Positions 34,693 through 43,564 of a stretch of 64,000 nucleotides of DNA are shown piece after piece (positions within the stretch are counted from its first letter, which is position 1; every line of letters begins with the position of its first letter). Location: contig JACQDE010000085.1 in assembly GCA_016201285.1 (NCBI GenBank), positions 17,760-81,759 on the forward strand, written 5' to 3'. The position numbers and the translations under genes are program-made. Source of the DNA: Acidobacteriota bacterium. GTDB lineage: Bacteria; Acidobacteriota; Terriglobia; Acidiferrales; UBA7541. The notes below the pieces were generated by a model. It was not told where the DNA came from and searched no databases. It was given only the letters and a program-made list of their open reading frames with translations.

Positions 34693-36381
34693 TCAGAAGC
34701 GGTAACCGAAGTTCAGGAACCACAGGTCATAGCTCTGCGCTGCGCCGCGCTGGAGCGTGAATCCGCTTCCGAGGAAGTAGTGCGTACCGAGAGACCAATC
34801 AAATGTTGTGGTGACATAGTGCGATTGCGATTGCGCGGTCAGGGGCGAGACGAAAGTCTGCTGCCCGCCCTGGACCTCGATTCGGATATTCTCGCCGAAC
34901 TCGCGCGAGAGGGAGAGCGCCCGGTATGAGCCGCGCCCGAAGGCGCTGTCAAACTTGGAATATCGCAAGTCGGCTCGCAGGTGGACCCAGGGGACCTCGC
35001 CGAAGGTCAGGCCGTACATCTGGTTCCATGAACTGCGCGCGTCTCCGCTTTTGGTGCTGCGGCCGACGTTTGTGTAGACGCTGATGCGCCGCGGTAACTC
35101 CACGCGGACGCCGCCGCTGAAGCCCTGGAAGAGCAGCTTATCCACCAGGCCCGTGCTCACTAAGCGCGAGTCAAACGTCGGAATGTCTCGGAAATAATTG
35201 TGGCTGAGATCAAACGACACGCGCTGGTGCGGTTGCACGCGGAACGTCAAAAAGCTCCGGCTGACGCCTGCCGTGTTTCCCGTCATGCCGGCGGGAGCGC
35301 GCGGCCGGTCCGCTTCCAGTGTGTGATAGACGGAAATCACTCGCTTGTAGAAGAAACCATGCTCGAAGAAGGCGAAGGGCCGTTCAATGCGCCAGCGGAT
35401 GCTGCTAATGCCCAAGCCAAACGTGCTTGTGTATCGGAGCGCATCCCAGCTCCCGCCTTCAAAGCTTACGAATGCGCCCGCAATCCTGCGATCCGGATTG
35501 TAATTCCATGTGGTCGGGTCCGGCGTTGAGCCCGCAAACAGTCCAACGATGGGGCCGTTGCCCAGCTTGCGACCTACGTAACCGCCGTCGATGGTGCTCA
35601 AACTGCTCGCCCACGGCACGTAGAGCCGGCCAAAACCTGCCACCCACGGCGAAGTTGGCTTGCTGTACGTAAATCCAAGATGGTAGGTGCGATTGATCAG
35701 ATCATTCAGCGTTTCCTGCTGTGTCCCGCGCCTGGAGTTCACACGTCCGCGCCAGTAGCCGCTGAAATTCCAGTAGCTCGCGCCGATCCTCGTCACATCC
35801 GCGCGCAAAACCACACCGAGCTGCGTGCTGCGAGCACCGCCGCTCCCGTGGCCGGCAAGGCCGCCGTACTCAAAGCCAAGGCGCCCACGCGGGCGGTTGA
35901 TTTCTGCAAGCGGCGGCCGGGGAATCGCATCGCGTACTTCTTCGTCCAGAGGGTCTCCTTCGCTGAAGGTGATCACCTGGAGATACTTTCGGTTGCCGGT
36001 GGCAGCCTGGCGTTCGACGAGCGCCCGAGCGTCCTCCGGCAACAGCGAGGCCAGATCCCCGGCTTGGACTTCGTCGTTCGCCGAAGTAACCTCGCAAACT
36101 GCGGAGGATTCCGCGACTGAGAGGACGACCAGCCGCGCGATGATCCGCGGCGCTTTAACCGTGCTTGTGCCGCTGGGCAGCGCCGTTGTGTCCTTGCGCT
36201 TGATTTCCAGTTTATTTCCCTCGATCAATCCGGCGTTGCGCCCGCCGTCGATGTACAGCGCGCCGTCAGCGATGTACTTCACCCGGAAGGTCGTGCGCAC
36301 CTCCGGCTGCTGGGCGGCCAGCGTGGTTGCCGCGAAAACGCATCCTAGGAAAAGTCTTAGTCCGAGCCGGATCCAGCGCAT
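34693..36381 (-). CDS. Outer-membrane beta-barrel protein, porin-like partner of multiheme cytochrome
   Basis: This 562-residue protein has a signal peptide (LRLFLGCVFAATTLAAQQ) and an N-terminal small domain (TFRVKYIADGALYIDGGRN). From about residue 165 to the end it has alternating amphipathic strands rich in aromatic and Gly residues, ending WFLNFGYRF. A terminal Phe is the classic outer-membrane assembly signal. The ATG is one base after the stop of the 31-heme cytochrome gene (TGATATG), so the two are translationally coupled. It is not recognisably MtrB or a Geobacter Omb protein by the fragments I can recall. The coupling suggests it sheaths or docks the cytochrome. Confidence 0.75.
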   Translation of the reverse strand: MRWIRLGLRLFLGCVFAATTLAAQQPEVRTTFRVKYIADGALYIDGGRNAGLIEGNKLEIKRKDTTALPSGTSTVKAPRIIARLVVLSVAESSAVCEVTSANDEVQAGDLASLLPEDARALVERQAATGNRKYLQVITFSEGDPLDEEVRDAIPRPPLAEINRPRGRLGFEYGGLAGHGSGGARSTQLGVVLRADVTRIGASYWNFSGYWRGRVNSRRGTQQETLNDLINRTYHLGFTYSKPTSPWVAGFGRLYVPWASSLSTIDGGYVGRKLGNGPIVGLFAGSTPDPTTWNYNPDRRIAGAFVSFEGGSWDALRYTSTFGLGISSIRWRIERPFAFFEHGFFYKRVISVYHTLEADRPRAPAGMTGNTAGVSRSFLTFRVQPHQRVSFDLSHNYFRDIPTFDSRLVSTGLVDKLLFQGFSGGVRVELPRRISVYTNVGRSTKSGDARSSWNQMYGLTFGEVPWVHLRADLRYSKFDSAFGRGSYRALSLSREFGENIRIEVQGGQQTFVSPLTAQSQSHYVTTTFDWSLGTHYFLGSGFTLQRGAAQSYDLWFLNFGYRF

Positions 36382-36382
36382 A

Positions 36383-38782
36383 TCAATCCGCCTTTCCTGT
36401 CGGGTGGCAGGAGTAGCAGTTCGTGCTGTTATAGACGTAGTTCCTTATGCCATTGTGCTTCGCGTCCATCCTGGTCTTGTTGTGCTCGTGGCACGTGAGG
36501 CAGGAAAAGACCTGGTAGTTGGACGGGCTGACGTGACAATCGTTGCAGGTGGTCCATTTGCCCGCATGCTTGCCGGTGTAGATAGGGAACTGTATGTGGT
36601 TGAAACGGGCGCCGAGCCAGCCGGAGGTATTGTGGCAAGTCGCGCAGGTTGTCGGAAAGCCCGCCGCCACGTGATTCGGATTCGTCACACTGGTGAAGTC
36701 TTTCTTGTGGCATGCGTAGCAGTCGGTTGGCGTGCCGAGGTATACGCCGCCGATGTGACAGTTACTGCACACAACAGAGGTGTGCTTGCCGGTCAAGGGG
36801 AAGCGCGTCTGGTTGTGATTGAAGGAAGCCGGTATCCACGCAGCGGTTGTGTGGCATGTCGCGCAAGTTGTGGGGAAGCCGGCCGTCTTGTGGTTCGGGT
36901 TGGCGGTATTGTTGAAGTTCGTCAGGTGACAGGACACGCAGGAAGTATTGAGCCCAGCGTATTGTCCGCCGGCATGGCAACTCGAGCAGTTCAGCGCCAC
37001 GTGCGCGCCCGTCAGGGGGAACTGCGTCCGTGAATGGTCAAACTTCGCTCCCAGCCACTGTGTTGTGGCATGGCAGATCGAGCAGTCATGGGGAAAGCCA
37101 GCCGCGACGTGATTGGGATTCGTTGTTTTCTGAAACAAGGGCAAGTGACACGCATCACAATTCTTGGGTGTACCGGTGTACTTGCCGCCGATATGACAAC
37201 TGCTGCAGGTCACGCCGGTGTGGGCGCCCGTCAGCGGGAATTGAGTCAGGTTGTGATTGAAGGCGGCGGGTATCCATGCCGCGGTGGCGTGGCACGTCGC
37301 GCAAGTCGTCGGGAAGCCGGCCGTCTTGTGGTTTGGGTTAGCTGCATTGTTGAAGTTTGTCAGGTGGCACGCTACACAGTTTGGATCGAGCCCCGCGTAC
37401 TTTCCGTTGGCATGGCAGCTCGAGCAGTTCAGCGGCACGTGGGCGCCGGTTAGCGGGAACTTCGTCTGCGAATGGTCGAATTTTGCCCCGAGCCACGTAG
37501 CGGTGGTGTGGCACGTTGTGCAGGTTTGCGGGAAGCCCGCAGCGGCGTGATTGGGGTTGGTTGTGTTGTTGTAGTTGTTGAGGTGACAAGAAACGCAGCT
37601 CGGATCGAGTCCGGTGTATTTCCCGCCGACATGGCAACTGGAGCAGGCTTGCGAGGCATGCGCCCCCGTCAGCGGGAAGCGAGTCAGCGAGTGGTCGAAT
37701 TTCGCTCCGAGCCACGTAGCCGTGGTGTGGCACGTGGCGCAGGTTTGCGGGAAACCTGCGGCGACGTGGTTCGGGTTGGTCGTCTTCTGAAAGTCAGCCA
37801 GGTGACAGCCCTCGCAGTTTTTCGGTGTTCCAGCGAAGCGGCCGTTGGTATGACACTGCGTGCAGGCCAGGTTCATGTGCGCACCCGTCAGCTGAAAGCT
37901 GGTCAGGGTGTTGTGATCGAATTTCGCGCCCAGCCAAGTGTTCATGGTGTGACACCGGGAACAATCTTGCGGAAAGCCCGCCTTTGTGTGGTCCGGATTT
38001 TTCGTTGCGGCAAAGTCCTTCGCGTGGCAACTGAAACAATTTGCCAGCGTGCCCTGGTAATGTCCTCCCGCGTGGCAGACCACGCAATCCAGGCGGGCGT
38101 GGGCGCCGGAGAGGGCAAAGCCGGTGAATTGTGCATGATCAAACTTTGCACCCGGCCAGCCGTCCATCGTGTGGCACGTCTCGCAAGTGGTCGGCAGGCG
38201 CGCAGCCTTGTGGTCCGGCATCGACGCGCGTTCAAACGCCGCGCGGTGACAGGATAGGCATTCCGTCGAGAGCCCCTGGAACTGCCCGACGGCTGCGTTT
38301 TTGTGACACGCGAGGCAGTCCTGAAGTGCGTGCGCGCCAAGCAGGGGGAAGCGGTTCTGGTGTTGCTGCACAGTTTGCAGCGTGACCCGCCAGCCCTTGA
38401 CGGTGTGACATTGCTCGCACTGCGCGCCAAACTGCCGCCGATGAATATCCGCGTGGCAATCAGCGCACTTCGTGCTGACGTTAGTGAATACGAGGCTGCT
38501 GTGACACAGACGACACTGCACGCCTTCGTGCATTCCCCGCAGCGGATACCGGGTCTGGTTGTGGTTGAATTCCGGAAGATTGCGGATGGGCTTCCAGCTT
38601 GTGAACGTGTGGCAGTTTTCACAAGGCTGGTTCAGAGGGCCGTGCGGGCTTCGAGTGGCGCTAGGCGGTGAGGCCTGTTTAGGAACACGCTGCTGTGCTT
38701 CCGCGAAGCCGGCCAGAGCCGCGCAGATGAGCAGTCCAAAGACAAATTTTTTCCCATCGGGCAACCTGAGCACAGTCCTCAC
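36383..38782 (-). CDS. 31-heme c-type cytochrome made of triheme repeats
   Basis: This 799-residue exported protein has a signal peptide (VFGLLICAALAGFAEAQ) and 31 CxxCH motifs counted by eye, from CENCH at residue 54 to CYSCH near 789. From residue 296 to 733 the chain is six units of exactly 73 residues, each with three hemes and the pattern FPLTGAH, CSSCH, GGKY, CxxCH, NPNH, AGFP, CATCH, W, FDH. The free histidines in TGAH, NPNH and FDH are probable distal heme ligands. Triheme units are the principle of c7-type polymer cytochromes of Geobacter. The start is GTG, with a second GTG three codons on also possible. It leads the operon containing the barrel and inner-membrane components. Periplasmic or outer-membrane electron transport is inferred. 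Confidence 0.88.
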   Translation of the reverse strand: MRTVLRLPDGKKFVFGLLICAALAGFAEAQQRVPKQASPPSATRSPHGPLNQPCENCHTFTSWKPIRNLPEFNHNQTRYPLRGMHEGVQCRLCHSSLVFTNVSTKCADCHADIHRRQFGAQCEQCHTVKGWRVTLQTVQQHQNRFPLLGAHALQDCLACHKNAAVGQFQGLSTECLSCHRAAFERASMPDHKAARLPTTCETCHTMDGWPGAKFDHAQFTGFALSGAHARLDCVVCHAGGHYQGTLANCFSCHAKDFAATKNPDHTKAGFPQDCSRCHTMNTWLGAKFDHNTLTSFQLTGAHMNLACTQCHTNGRFAGTPKNCEGCHLADFQKTTNPNHVAAGFPQTCATCHTTATWLGAKFDHSLTRFPLTGAHASQACSSCHVGGKYTGLDPSCVSCHLNNYNNTTNPNHAAAGFPQTCTTCHTTATWLGAKFDHSQTKFPLTGAHVPLNCSSCHANGKYAGLDPNCVACHLTNFNNAANPNHKTAGFPTTCATCHATAAWIPAAFNHNLTQFPLTGAHTGVTCSSCHIGGKYTGTPKNCDACHLPLFQKTTNPNHVAAGFPHDCSICHATTQWLGAKFDHSRTQFPLTGAHVALNCSSCHAGGQYAGLNTSCVSCHLTNFNNTANPNHKTAGFPTTCATCHTTAAWIPASFNHNQTRFPLTGKHTSVVCSNCHIGGVYLGTPTDCYACHKKDFTSVTNPNHVAAGFPTTCATCHNTSGWLGARFNHIQFPIYTGKHAGKWTTCNDCHVSPSNYQVFSCLTCHEHNKTRMDAKHNGIRNYVYNSTNCYSCHPTGKAD
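36584..37897 (-). repeat. Six tandem 219-base triheme repeats within the 31-heme cytochrome gene
   Basis: Six in-frame units of 219 bases (73 codons) start at residues 296, 369, 442, 515, 588 and 661. Two unit types occur: one with TPKNC and QKTTNPNHVAAG, the other with the LTNFNN and NPNHKTAG pattern. Units 3-4 and 5-6 form a B-A, B-A pair, suggesting duplication of a 438-base double unit. Less regular units at residues 145 and 222 precede the array. Confidence 0.85.
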
Positions 38783-39094
38783 CCGAGGGCTGGGGTGACA
38801 CTGGCTTGAGCAATTCCTAATCCAGAATTGCGGAGTATTTGAGCATGATTTCGATAATCTGCTAAGTCATACAAAATGAACGAGTTACTATTCCGCTGTG
38901 GGGTATGGGTTCGACACCTCCGCTCGCTACTCTCAGGTTTTCGCCGCCATTTTCTCCAGGCCCTTGGGTAGTTTTTACTCGAATCCAGGAGGCAGAGTTC
39001 TAGTACTACCTAAGGCCTGTCCACTCAAGCTGTTGTGTAGAATCAAGGCATCGAAACGCGCAGACGGAAACGAGCAGCATGCAATTCCCGAAGT
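38783..39094. other. Intergenic stretch between the two multiheme cytochrome genes
   Basis: About 310 bases, lower in GC than the flanks around 38810-38900. No coding frame with recognisable features, tRNA or terminator was found. Its size suggests that it holds the promoter for the leftward 31-heme operon, but no clear -35/-10 pair could be chosen. Confidence 0.55.
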
Positions 39095-41158
39095 TCACAG
39101 CCTTTTCACCACCTCGTGACAGGCCTTGCACTCTTTCGGTGTCGGCTTATAGAAAAGAACGCTGCGCTCTTCGACGGTTTTCGTGAGCTTGTGACAAGCC
39201 GAACAAGCCACATCCTTGTGCCCGCCTTGCAGCAGAAAAGTAGTGCGTTTGTCGTGATCGAAGAGGGAAGGCTTCCACTTCGCGACGGTATGACATTCTG
39301 CGCAAGCTGGTGGTTTGCCAACGGAAGAAAACTGCCCGCCATGCGGATCAACGTGGCATCCCTCGCAACGGCTCGGCGCAGAGCGGAATTCTACATTTTT
39401 CAGCGTCGTTTCTAGGTTGGGCGGGCGATGGCATCCCAGGCATGGCACAGCACGGTGGGCGCCGACCAATGGATAGCTGGTCGCCGCATGATCAAACCTC
39501 GCCAGATCTTTCCAAACCTTCGTGGAATGACATGCCTCGCAGCCAGCAGGTGACCCATCGGCGATGCGCTTTGTCATTCGCTCGCGAAACTGTCCGCGGT
39601 GCGGGTTCGTGTGACAAGCGGAGCAGGAGCGGTCCTCGAAGCGGTAGGGAATCGGCGGGGCCGGCGCGTTCGTAGTTGTTGCAGGGTGACACTCCATGCA
39701 CGCGACTGCGATGTGCCCGCCGGAGAGCGCAAAGCGCGATTTCTGGTGCCGTGCGATGTTGAACGTTGACGGGCGGTAGCCCTGAACCGTGTGGCAGTTT
39801 TCGCAGCGATTCTGATAGGGCGCGCCAGCGAACTGCTTCTTGTGTACATCGCTGTGGCAGTCGGTGCAAAGGGCGAACTTCACTTTGTAGATCGTTGCCT
39901 TGCCGGCTGGCACGTGGCATTTTGTGCAGGCCACCGCAGCGTGCTTGCCTTCAAGCGGGTAGAGTGCTGTGGCGTGCTCCTTAACGCCAAATTTTGCCGG
40001 TTTGAAGCCATCGAGTGAGTGGCACGCAGCGCAGTCAGTACCGTCAGCACGTTTCATGAACTGCCCGCCGTGCGGGTCAGGCGTGTGGCAGTCCGCGCAC
40101 TTCTGGTGGGCCAGCGGCTTCTTGAAATCAGCCGTGCGGTGACACTGGCTGCATTGCACAGCTGCGTGTTTCCCCGCGAGGGGATAGTTTGTCTTCGAGT
40201 GGTCGAACTTCCCGGCGACGGAAACTGCTTTCCATCCACTGGTGGTGTGGCAGATCTGGCAGGCGGCAGCGAACGCACCGCGGTGAGGATCGGCGTGGCA
40301 CGCGGTGCACTTGTCGAACGCTATACCGGTGAACTGCACCACCTTTTCCACGCCAGCGCTCGGCGGGTGACACTTCTGACAAGCCACCTGTTCATGACGG
40401 CCGGTGAGCGGGAAGCGCGTCTTTGCATGGGTGAAGCGCCCGAGCGTTTTCCAGCCATCAAAGTTGTGGCAACGCTGGCAGTCACGTCCGAGCTGTCCGC
40501 GGTGTGCATCGGCGTGGCAGGTCAGGCAATCGCGCGAAAGCCCAAGAAAAGTGCGCGGCAGAAGCTTTTCACCAATCAAGTGCCGTTCGGCTTCCGTCAT
40601 GTGCTCGGGTGTGTGGCACCGCTTGCAGTCGAGCCCGGAGTGCTTTCCTTCCAGTGTGTAGCCGGTCTTGGCGTGGTCGAACCCCCTGGGGGTGGGGTCC
40701 CACTTGAGGAGGTTGAAGTCTTCGCCGTTGTGCTCGGAATGGCAGGAAACGCAAGCCTCGCTCGTGGCCCCCTTCGGGACGAGAGTCGCGTGGAGGCCGC
40801 GGCCTTCGTTGAGGCGCTGTGCGATCAGCGTATGGCAATTCAGGCATTTGAACGTTGCTGCGCCCGCGCCCAGCTTGTGGCAAGTGGTGCACAGCGTCGG
40901 CCCACTCAGCGATTGATGGGCCTTTGAGAGCGGACCGGGTGAGACTTGAGCTTCAGCGACACTCGCTGAGACGGCTGGAAGAAGCAGTGCAGTCAGTAGA
41001 AGTGCGTGACGTGCGTGTACCTGGAAAGTGCGAGATGGTTTCAGCAGACGGTGGCTGACGTGCTTGCGTTCAACATTGCAGAGCAAGAATCGCTGCCTCG
41101 TACGATAAAGAAGGCCCGGGAAAAGCGGCGCTCCGAGTGGGCAAGCGCAGCTTACCAC
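39095..41158 (-). CDS. 23-heme c-type cytochrome
   Basis: A large exported cytochrome with 23 CxxCH motifs counted by eye, from CTTCH after the signal peptide to CKACH near the C-terminus. Repeated surroundings include YPLEGKHAAVACTKCH, HxGQF blocks (DPHGGQF, NPHRGQF) and DHSKTNYPLAGKH. These resemble the triheme motifs of the 31-heme protein but are more diverged and irregular. The signal sequence core is LLLTALLLPAVSASVAEAQ. The GTG at 41158 places it very far from the N-terminus, so the true start may be the TTG at 41086, which has GAGG upstream. The gene follows the spermidine-dehydrogenase-like gene by 61 bases, pointing to a role as its electron acceptor or as part of a wider conduit. 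Confidence 0.85.
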   Translation of the reverse strand: MVSCACPLGAPLFPGLLYRTRQRFLLCNVERKHVSHRLLKPSRTFQVHARHALLLTALLLPAVSASVAEAQVSPGPLSKAHQSLSGPTLCTTCHKLGAGAATFKCLNCHTLIAQRLNEGRGLHATLVPKGATSEACVSCHSEHNGEDFNLLKWDPTPRGFDHAKTGYTLEGKHSGLDCKRCHTPEHMTEAERHLIGEKLLPRTFLGLSRDCLTCHADAHRGQLGRDCQRCHNFDGWKTLGRFTHAKTRFPLTGRHEQVACQKCHPPSAGVEKVVQFTGIAFDKCTACHADPHRGAFAAACQICHTTSGWKAVSVAGKFDHSKTNYPLAGKHAAVQCSQCHRTADFKKPLAHQKCADCHTPDPHGGQFMKRADGTDCAACHSLDGFKPAKFGVKEHATALYPLEGKHAAVACTKCHVPAGKATIYKVKFALCTDCHSDVHKKQFAGAPYQNRCENCHTVQGYRPSTFNIARHQKSRFALSGGHIAVACMECHPATTTNAPAPPIPYRFEDRSCSACHTNPHRGQFRERMTKRIADGSPAGCEACHSTKVWKDLARFDHAATSYPLVGAHRAVPCLGCHRPPNLETTLKNVEFRSAPSRCEGCHVDPHGGQFSSVGKPPACAECHTVAKWKPSLFDHDKRTTFLLQGGHKDVACSACHKLTKTVEERSVLFYKPTPKECKACHEVVKRL

Positions 41159-41219
41159 AATTCCATCAGATTGCTATCGCGCGCATGGCCTTTCGGGCAA
41201 CAGGAACGGCGAAGAGGAA

Positions 41220-42707
41220 TCACCGAGCCAGTAGTTTCTTGAACCACTCGACGCCCCGCCGAGCAGCGATAATCGCGCCAGCGGTGAGCGACTCCGGCCC
41301 CTGGGAATCCGTGTTGGCGAAGAAGATGCGTTCCATCGGCACTCGCGCGGCAGGAATGGTGCGCGTAAACGTGCCAGGCGTCGCTACGAACATCGGATGC
41401 CCGCGCCGGTAGATGTGAACTTCCACCGGCTCCACGTTGAATTTGGGCATGAGTCCCTGGAAGTCGCGCAAAACAGTGGCGGCGAGGTCCCGGCAACCCA
41501 GTTCGGTGAGGAGGCGTGCGCGCTGGGTTTCCGCGAGGGGCGTGTAGCAGGTCAAGATGTTGTGTTTCTGCCTGTAGCCGGGCTGGTTACGCACCACCCA
41601 GTCGGCCACAATCATGTCCGTGAACGATTTGCCGGGCACCCAGGTGTCGTACGCCTCGTTGTACACCGGTTTGTCAAAGATAAGGTTCACGACGGGATAA
41701 GGTGCATAGCGAAGCTTGGACATTGCCGCCCTCTGCGCTGCGGGCAGGCCGCCGACGATACGCTTGGTGATGAATTTCGGGGTGGCCATGATGACGGCCT
41801 TCGCGGCGACGGTCTCGGTTTGTCCTTTACGCGAGTAGGTCACATGAACTTCGCCCTTCTGCGGCTCGACGGCGATGACCGTGGCATCGTCGTACATTCG
41901 GTCGCGGTGCTTTGGCAGCAGGATTTCTGCCAGTTGCCTGGTGATTGCACCGAGTCCCCCGGGCAGCGTGACACGGGTGTCCGCTTTGTCGCTTGACAGT
42001 CCCTGCAAGGCGTCGATGCAGACGAGCGCCGAGCTGTCCTTGGTGCGCGCGCCCCAGTTGGATGGGCCATAGGTATCCCACCATTGCTGGATCTCGGGTG
42101 CGTAGGCTACCGTGTACTTTGAGAAGGCCTCGCTGTCGAGTTCGTCGTGGCGCTTCCTGACGTCAATCGCCTGGATCGCCGTCCTGAATTTCATGAAGCT
42201 CTTGCGGACGCTAGCCGGGTAGGGGAGATGGTTCAGACCCTTGCGCCAGGTATCCTCCACCCACGCACCGTTGACGATCGTCGGATCGGCGCCGTTGATG
42301 GGCAGGAGCGTCAGGCCAATTTCGCGCGCCAGCTCGTCACCAGCACTGCCTTTGAAGTCAAAGGCAGTCCCCGTAGCAAAGGCCTGTCCCTGAAATTGTT
42401 CGAGGTATGCGTTGCCGCCCCAATGCGTTTCTTTCTCGAGAAGGAGAAAGTTGTGGTTCTGCAGCAGGTAAGCGGCGGTGAGACCACTTACGCCACCGCC
42501 GACGACAATAATGTCATGCCGCTTCGAAACCCCAGGACGCTGGAATTGGTGGCCGTCGCGCACTTGGTGGCACAAGTCAAAGCGCTCGCCGTCCATTTCT
42601 GTTTTGGTTGCTGGAGGCATGGCAAGGAGAGCTTCATCCAGCGGGCAACCGGCGATCACAGAGCCGGCCACAACGAACTTGATGAAGTCGCGACGCGAAG
42701 TGGTCAT
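41220..42707 (-). CDS. Tat-exported FAD amine dehydrogenase, spermidine-dehydrogenase-like
   Basis: This 495-residue flavoprotein has a twin-arginine start SRRDFIKFVVAGSVIAGC with a lipobox-like IAGC (Cys21), then DGERFDLCHQVRDGHQF, and the FAD loop DIIVVGGGVSGLTAAYLL. The stretch before the FAD loop resembles the corresponding EVAHALRDG-type region of bacterial spermidine dehydrogenases as I recall it. Such enzymes are periplasmic and give electrons to cytochromes rather than oxygen. Its ATG overlaps the potC stop (ATGA), so it is coupled to a polyamine transporter, and a 23-heme cytochrome follows. General amine oxidase or protoporphyrinogen-oxidase-like function is the alternative. Confidence 0.72.
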   Translation of the reverse strand: MTTSRRDFIKFVVAGSVIAGCPLDEALLAMPPATKTEMDGERFDLCHQVRDGHQFQRPGVSKRHDIIVVGGGVSGLTAAYLLQNHNFLLLEKETHWGGNAYLEQFQGQAFATGTAFDFKGSAGDELAREIGLTLLPINGADPTIVNGAWVEDTWRKGLNHLPYPASVRKSFMKFRTAIQAIDVRKRHDELDSEAFSKYTVAYAPEIQQWWDTYGPSNWGARTKDSSALVCIDALQGLSSDKADTRVTLPGGLGAITRQLAEILLPKHRDRMYDDATVIAVEPQKGEVHVTYSRKGQTETVAAKAVIMATPKFITKRIVGGLPAAQRAAMSKLRYAPYPVVNLIFDKPVYNEAYDTWVPGKSFTDMIVADWVVRNQPGYRQKHNILTCYTPLAETQRARLLTELGCRDLAATVLRDFQGLMPKFNVEPVEVHIYRRGHPMFVATPGTFTRTIPAARVPMERIFFANTDSQGPESLTAGAIIAARRGVEWFKKLLAR

Positions 42708-43564
42708 GGTTGATCTCCTTGGAAAGTGGCCTGGAGCACATCGGCGGCGCCTTCGGGCTCCCGCGCCCCGCGCGTGCGCAGCCGGTAGGAAACCAGGATC
42801 AGGGCAACTGAAAACACAAAGATGATTGTGGAGACGGCGTTGATCTCCGGCGTCATGCCACGGCGGAGACGCCCCCAGATCTCCAGCGGCAGCGTGTTGT
42901 CTCGTCCGATGAGGAAGAAGCTAACCGCAATCTCATCCACAGAGAGAGTGAAGATAAGTAGGGCGGCGGCCACGAGCGGCAGCCTGAGGTTCGGGAGCGT
43001 GACGCGCCAAAAGGTCCGCCAATACGCTGCGCCCAGATCGAGCGAAGCTTCCTCTTGTGCTCGGTCCATTTTTTGAATGCCGGCGAAGAGTTCCGTCGTG
43101 GCCACGCTGAGGAGCGCAATTCCGTGGCCCAGCAAAACGGTCCAGAGACTGAGTTTCATGCCGGCGAAGACCGCGAGCATCAAGAGGGAGAGCCCTGTAA
43201 TGATCCCCGGCAGGATGAGCGGCAGCAAGACCAAACGCCGGAATAGAGCCTTGCCGGGGAACGACACGCGGTCGAGCGCGAGCGCTGCAGGGAGTCCGAG
43301 TGCCAGCGCAGTCACTGTGGCGGCGAGCGCAACCAGCAGGCTGTTCCAGACCGCGTCCCAGATGGCCTGGTCGCCTGCGAGTTGGCGGTACCACTCGATT
43401 GTTAGATGCTGCGGCGGGAAGCCTCCGACGCCATCGCGGTTGAAAGAATAGACGATGAGAACGACGATGGGCAGATAGAGAAAGGCGAAGACGCTCGCGG
43501 CGTACACCGCAAGCCAGCCCGCTCCGTTTCTGCGCGCCTCTCGATGTTTCAGTGAAAGCTCCAT
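42704..43564 (-). CDS. potC: Polyamine ABC transporter permease PotC-like
   Basis: Inner-membrane permease of 286 residues with about six helices. The cytoplasmic coupling loop EEASLDLGAAYWRTFWRVTLP has the EAA signature. It overlaps potB by 16 bases and the flavoprotein gene by four bases. Together with PotA, PotB and PotD it forms a spermidine/putrescine-type importer. The C-terminus carries a short Arg/Glu-rich extension after the last helix. Confidence 0.88.
   Translation of the reverse strand: MELSLKHREARRNGAGWLAVYAASVFAFLYLPIVVLIVYSFNRDGVGGFPPQHLTIEWYRQLAGDQAIWDAVWNSLLVALAATVTALALGLPAALALDRVSFPGKALFRRLVLLPLILPGIITGLSLLMLAVFAGMKLSLWTVLLGHGIALLSVATTELFAGIQKMDRAQEEASLDLGAAYWRTFWRVTLPNLRLPLVAAALLIFTLSVDEIAVSFFLIGRDNTLPLEIWGRLRRGMTPEINAVSTIIFVFSVALILVSYRLRTRGAREPEGAADVLQATFQGDQP

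Noticed and set aside
36584..37897. Tandem 219-base repeats considered as a CRISPR-like or satellite array
   Set aside because: The period is far too long for CRISPR, and every unit is in frame and encodes heme motifs.
38900..38950. tRNA-like GGGTTCGACACC segment between the cytochrome genes
   Set aside because: The flanking bases do not form a T-arm stem or acceptor stem, and no anticodon arm is found.
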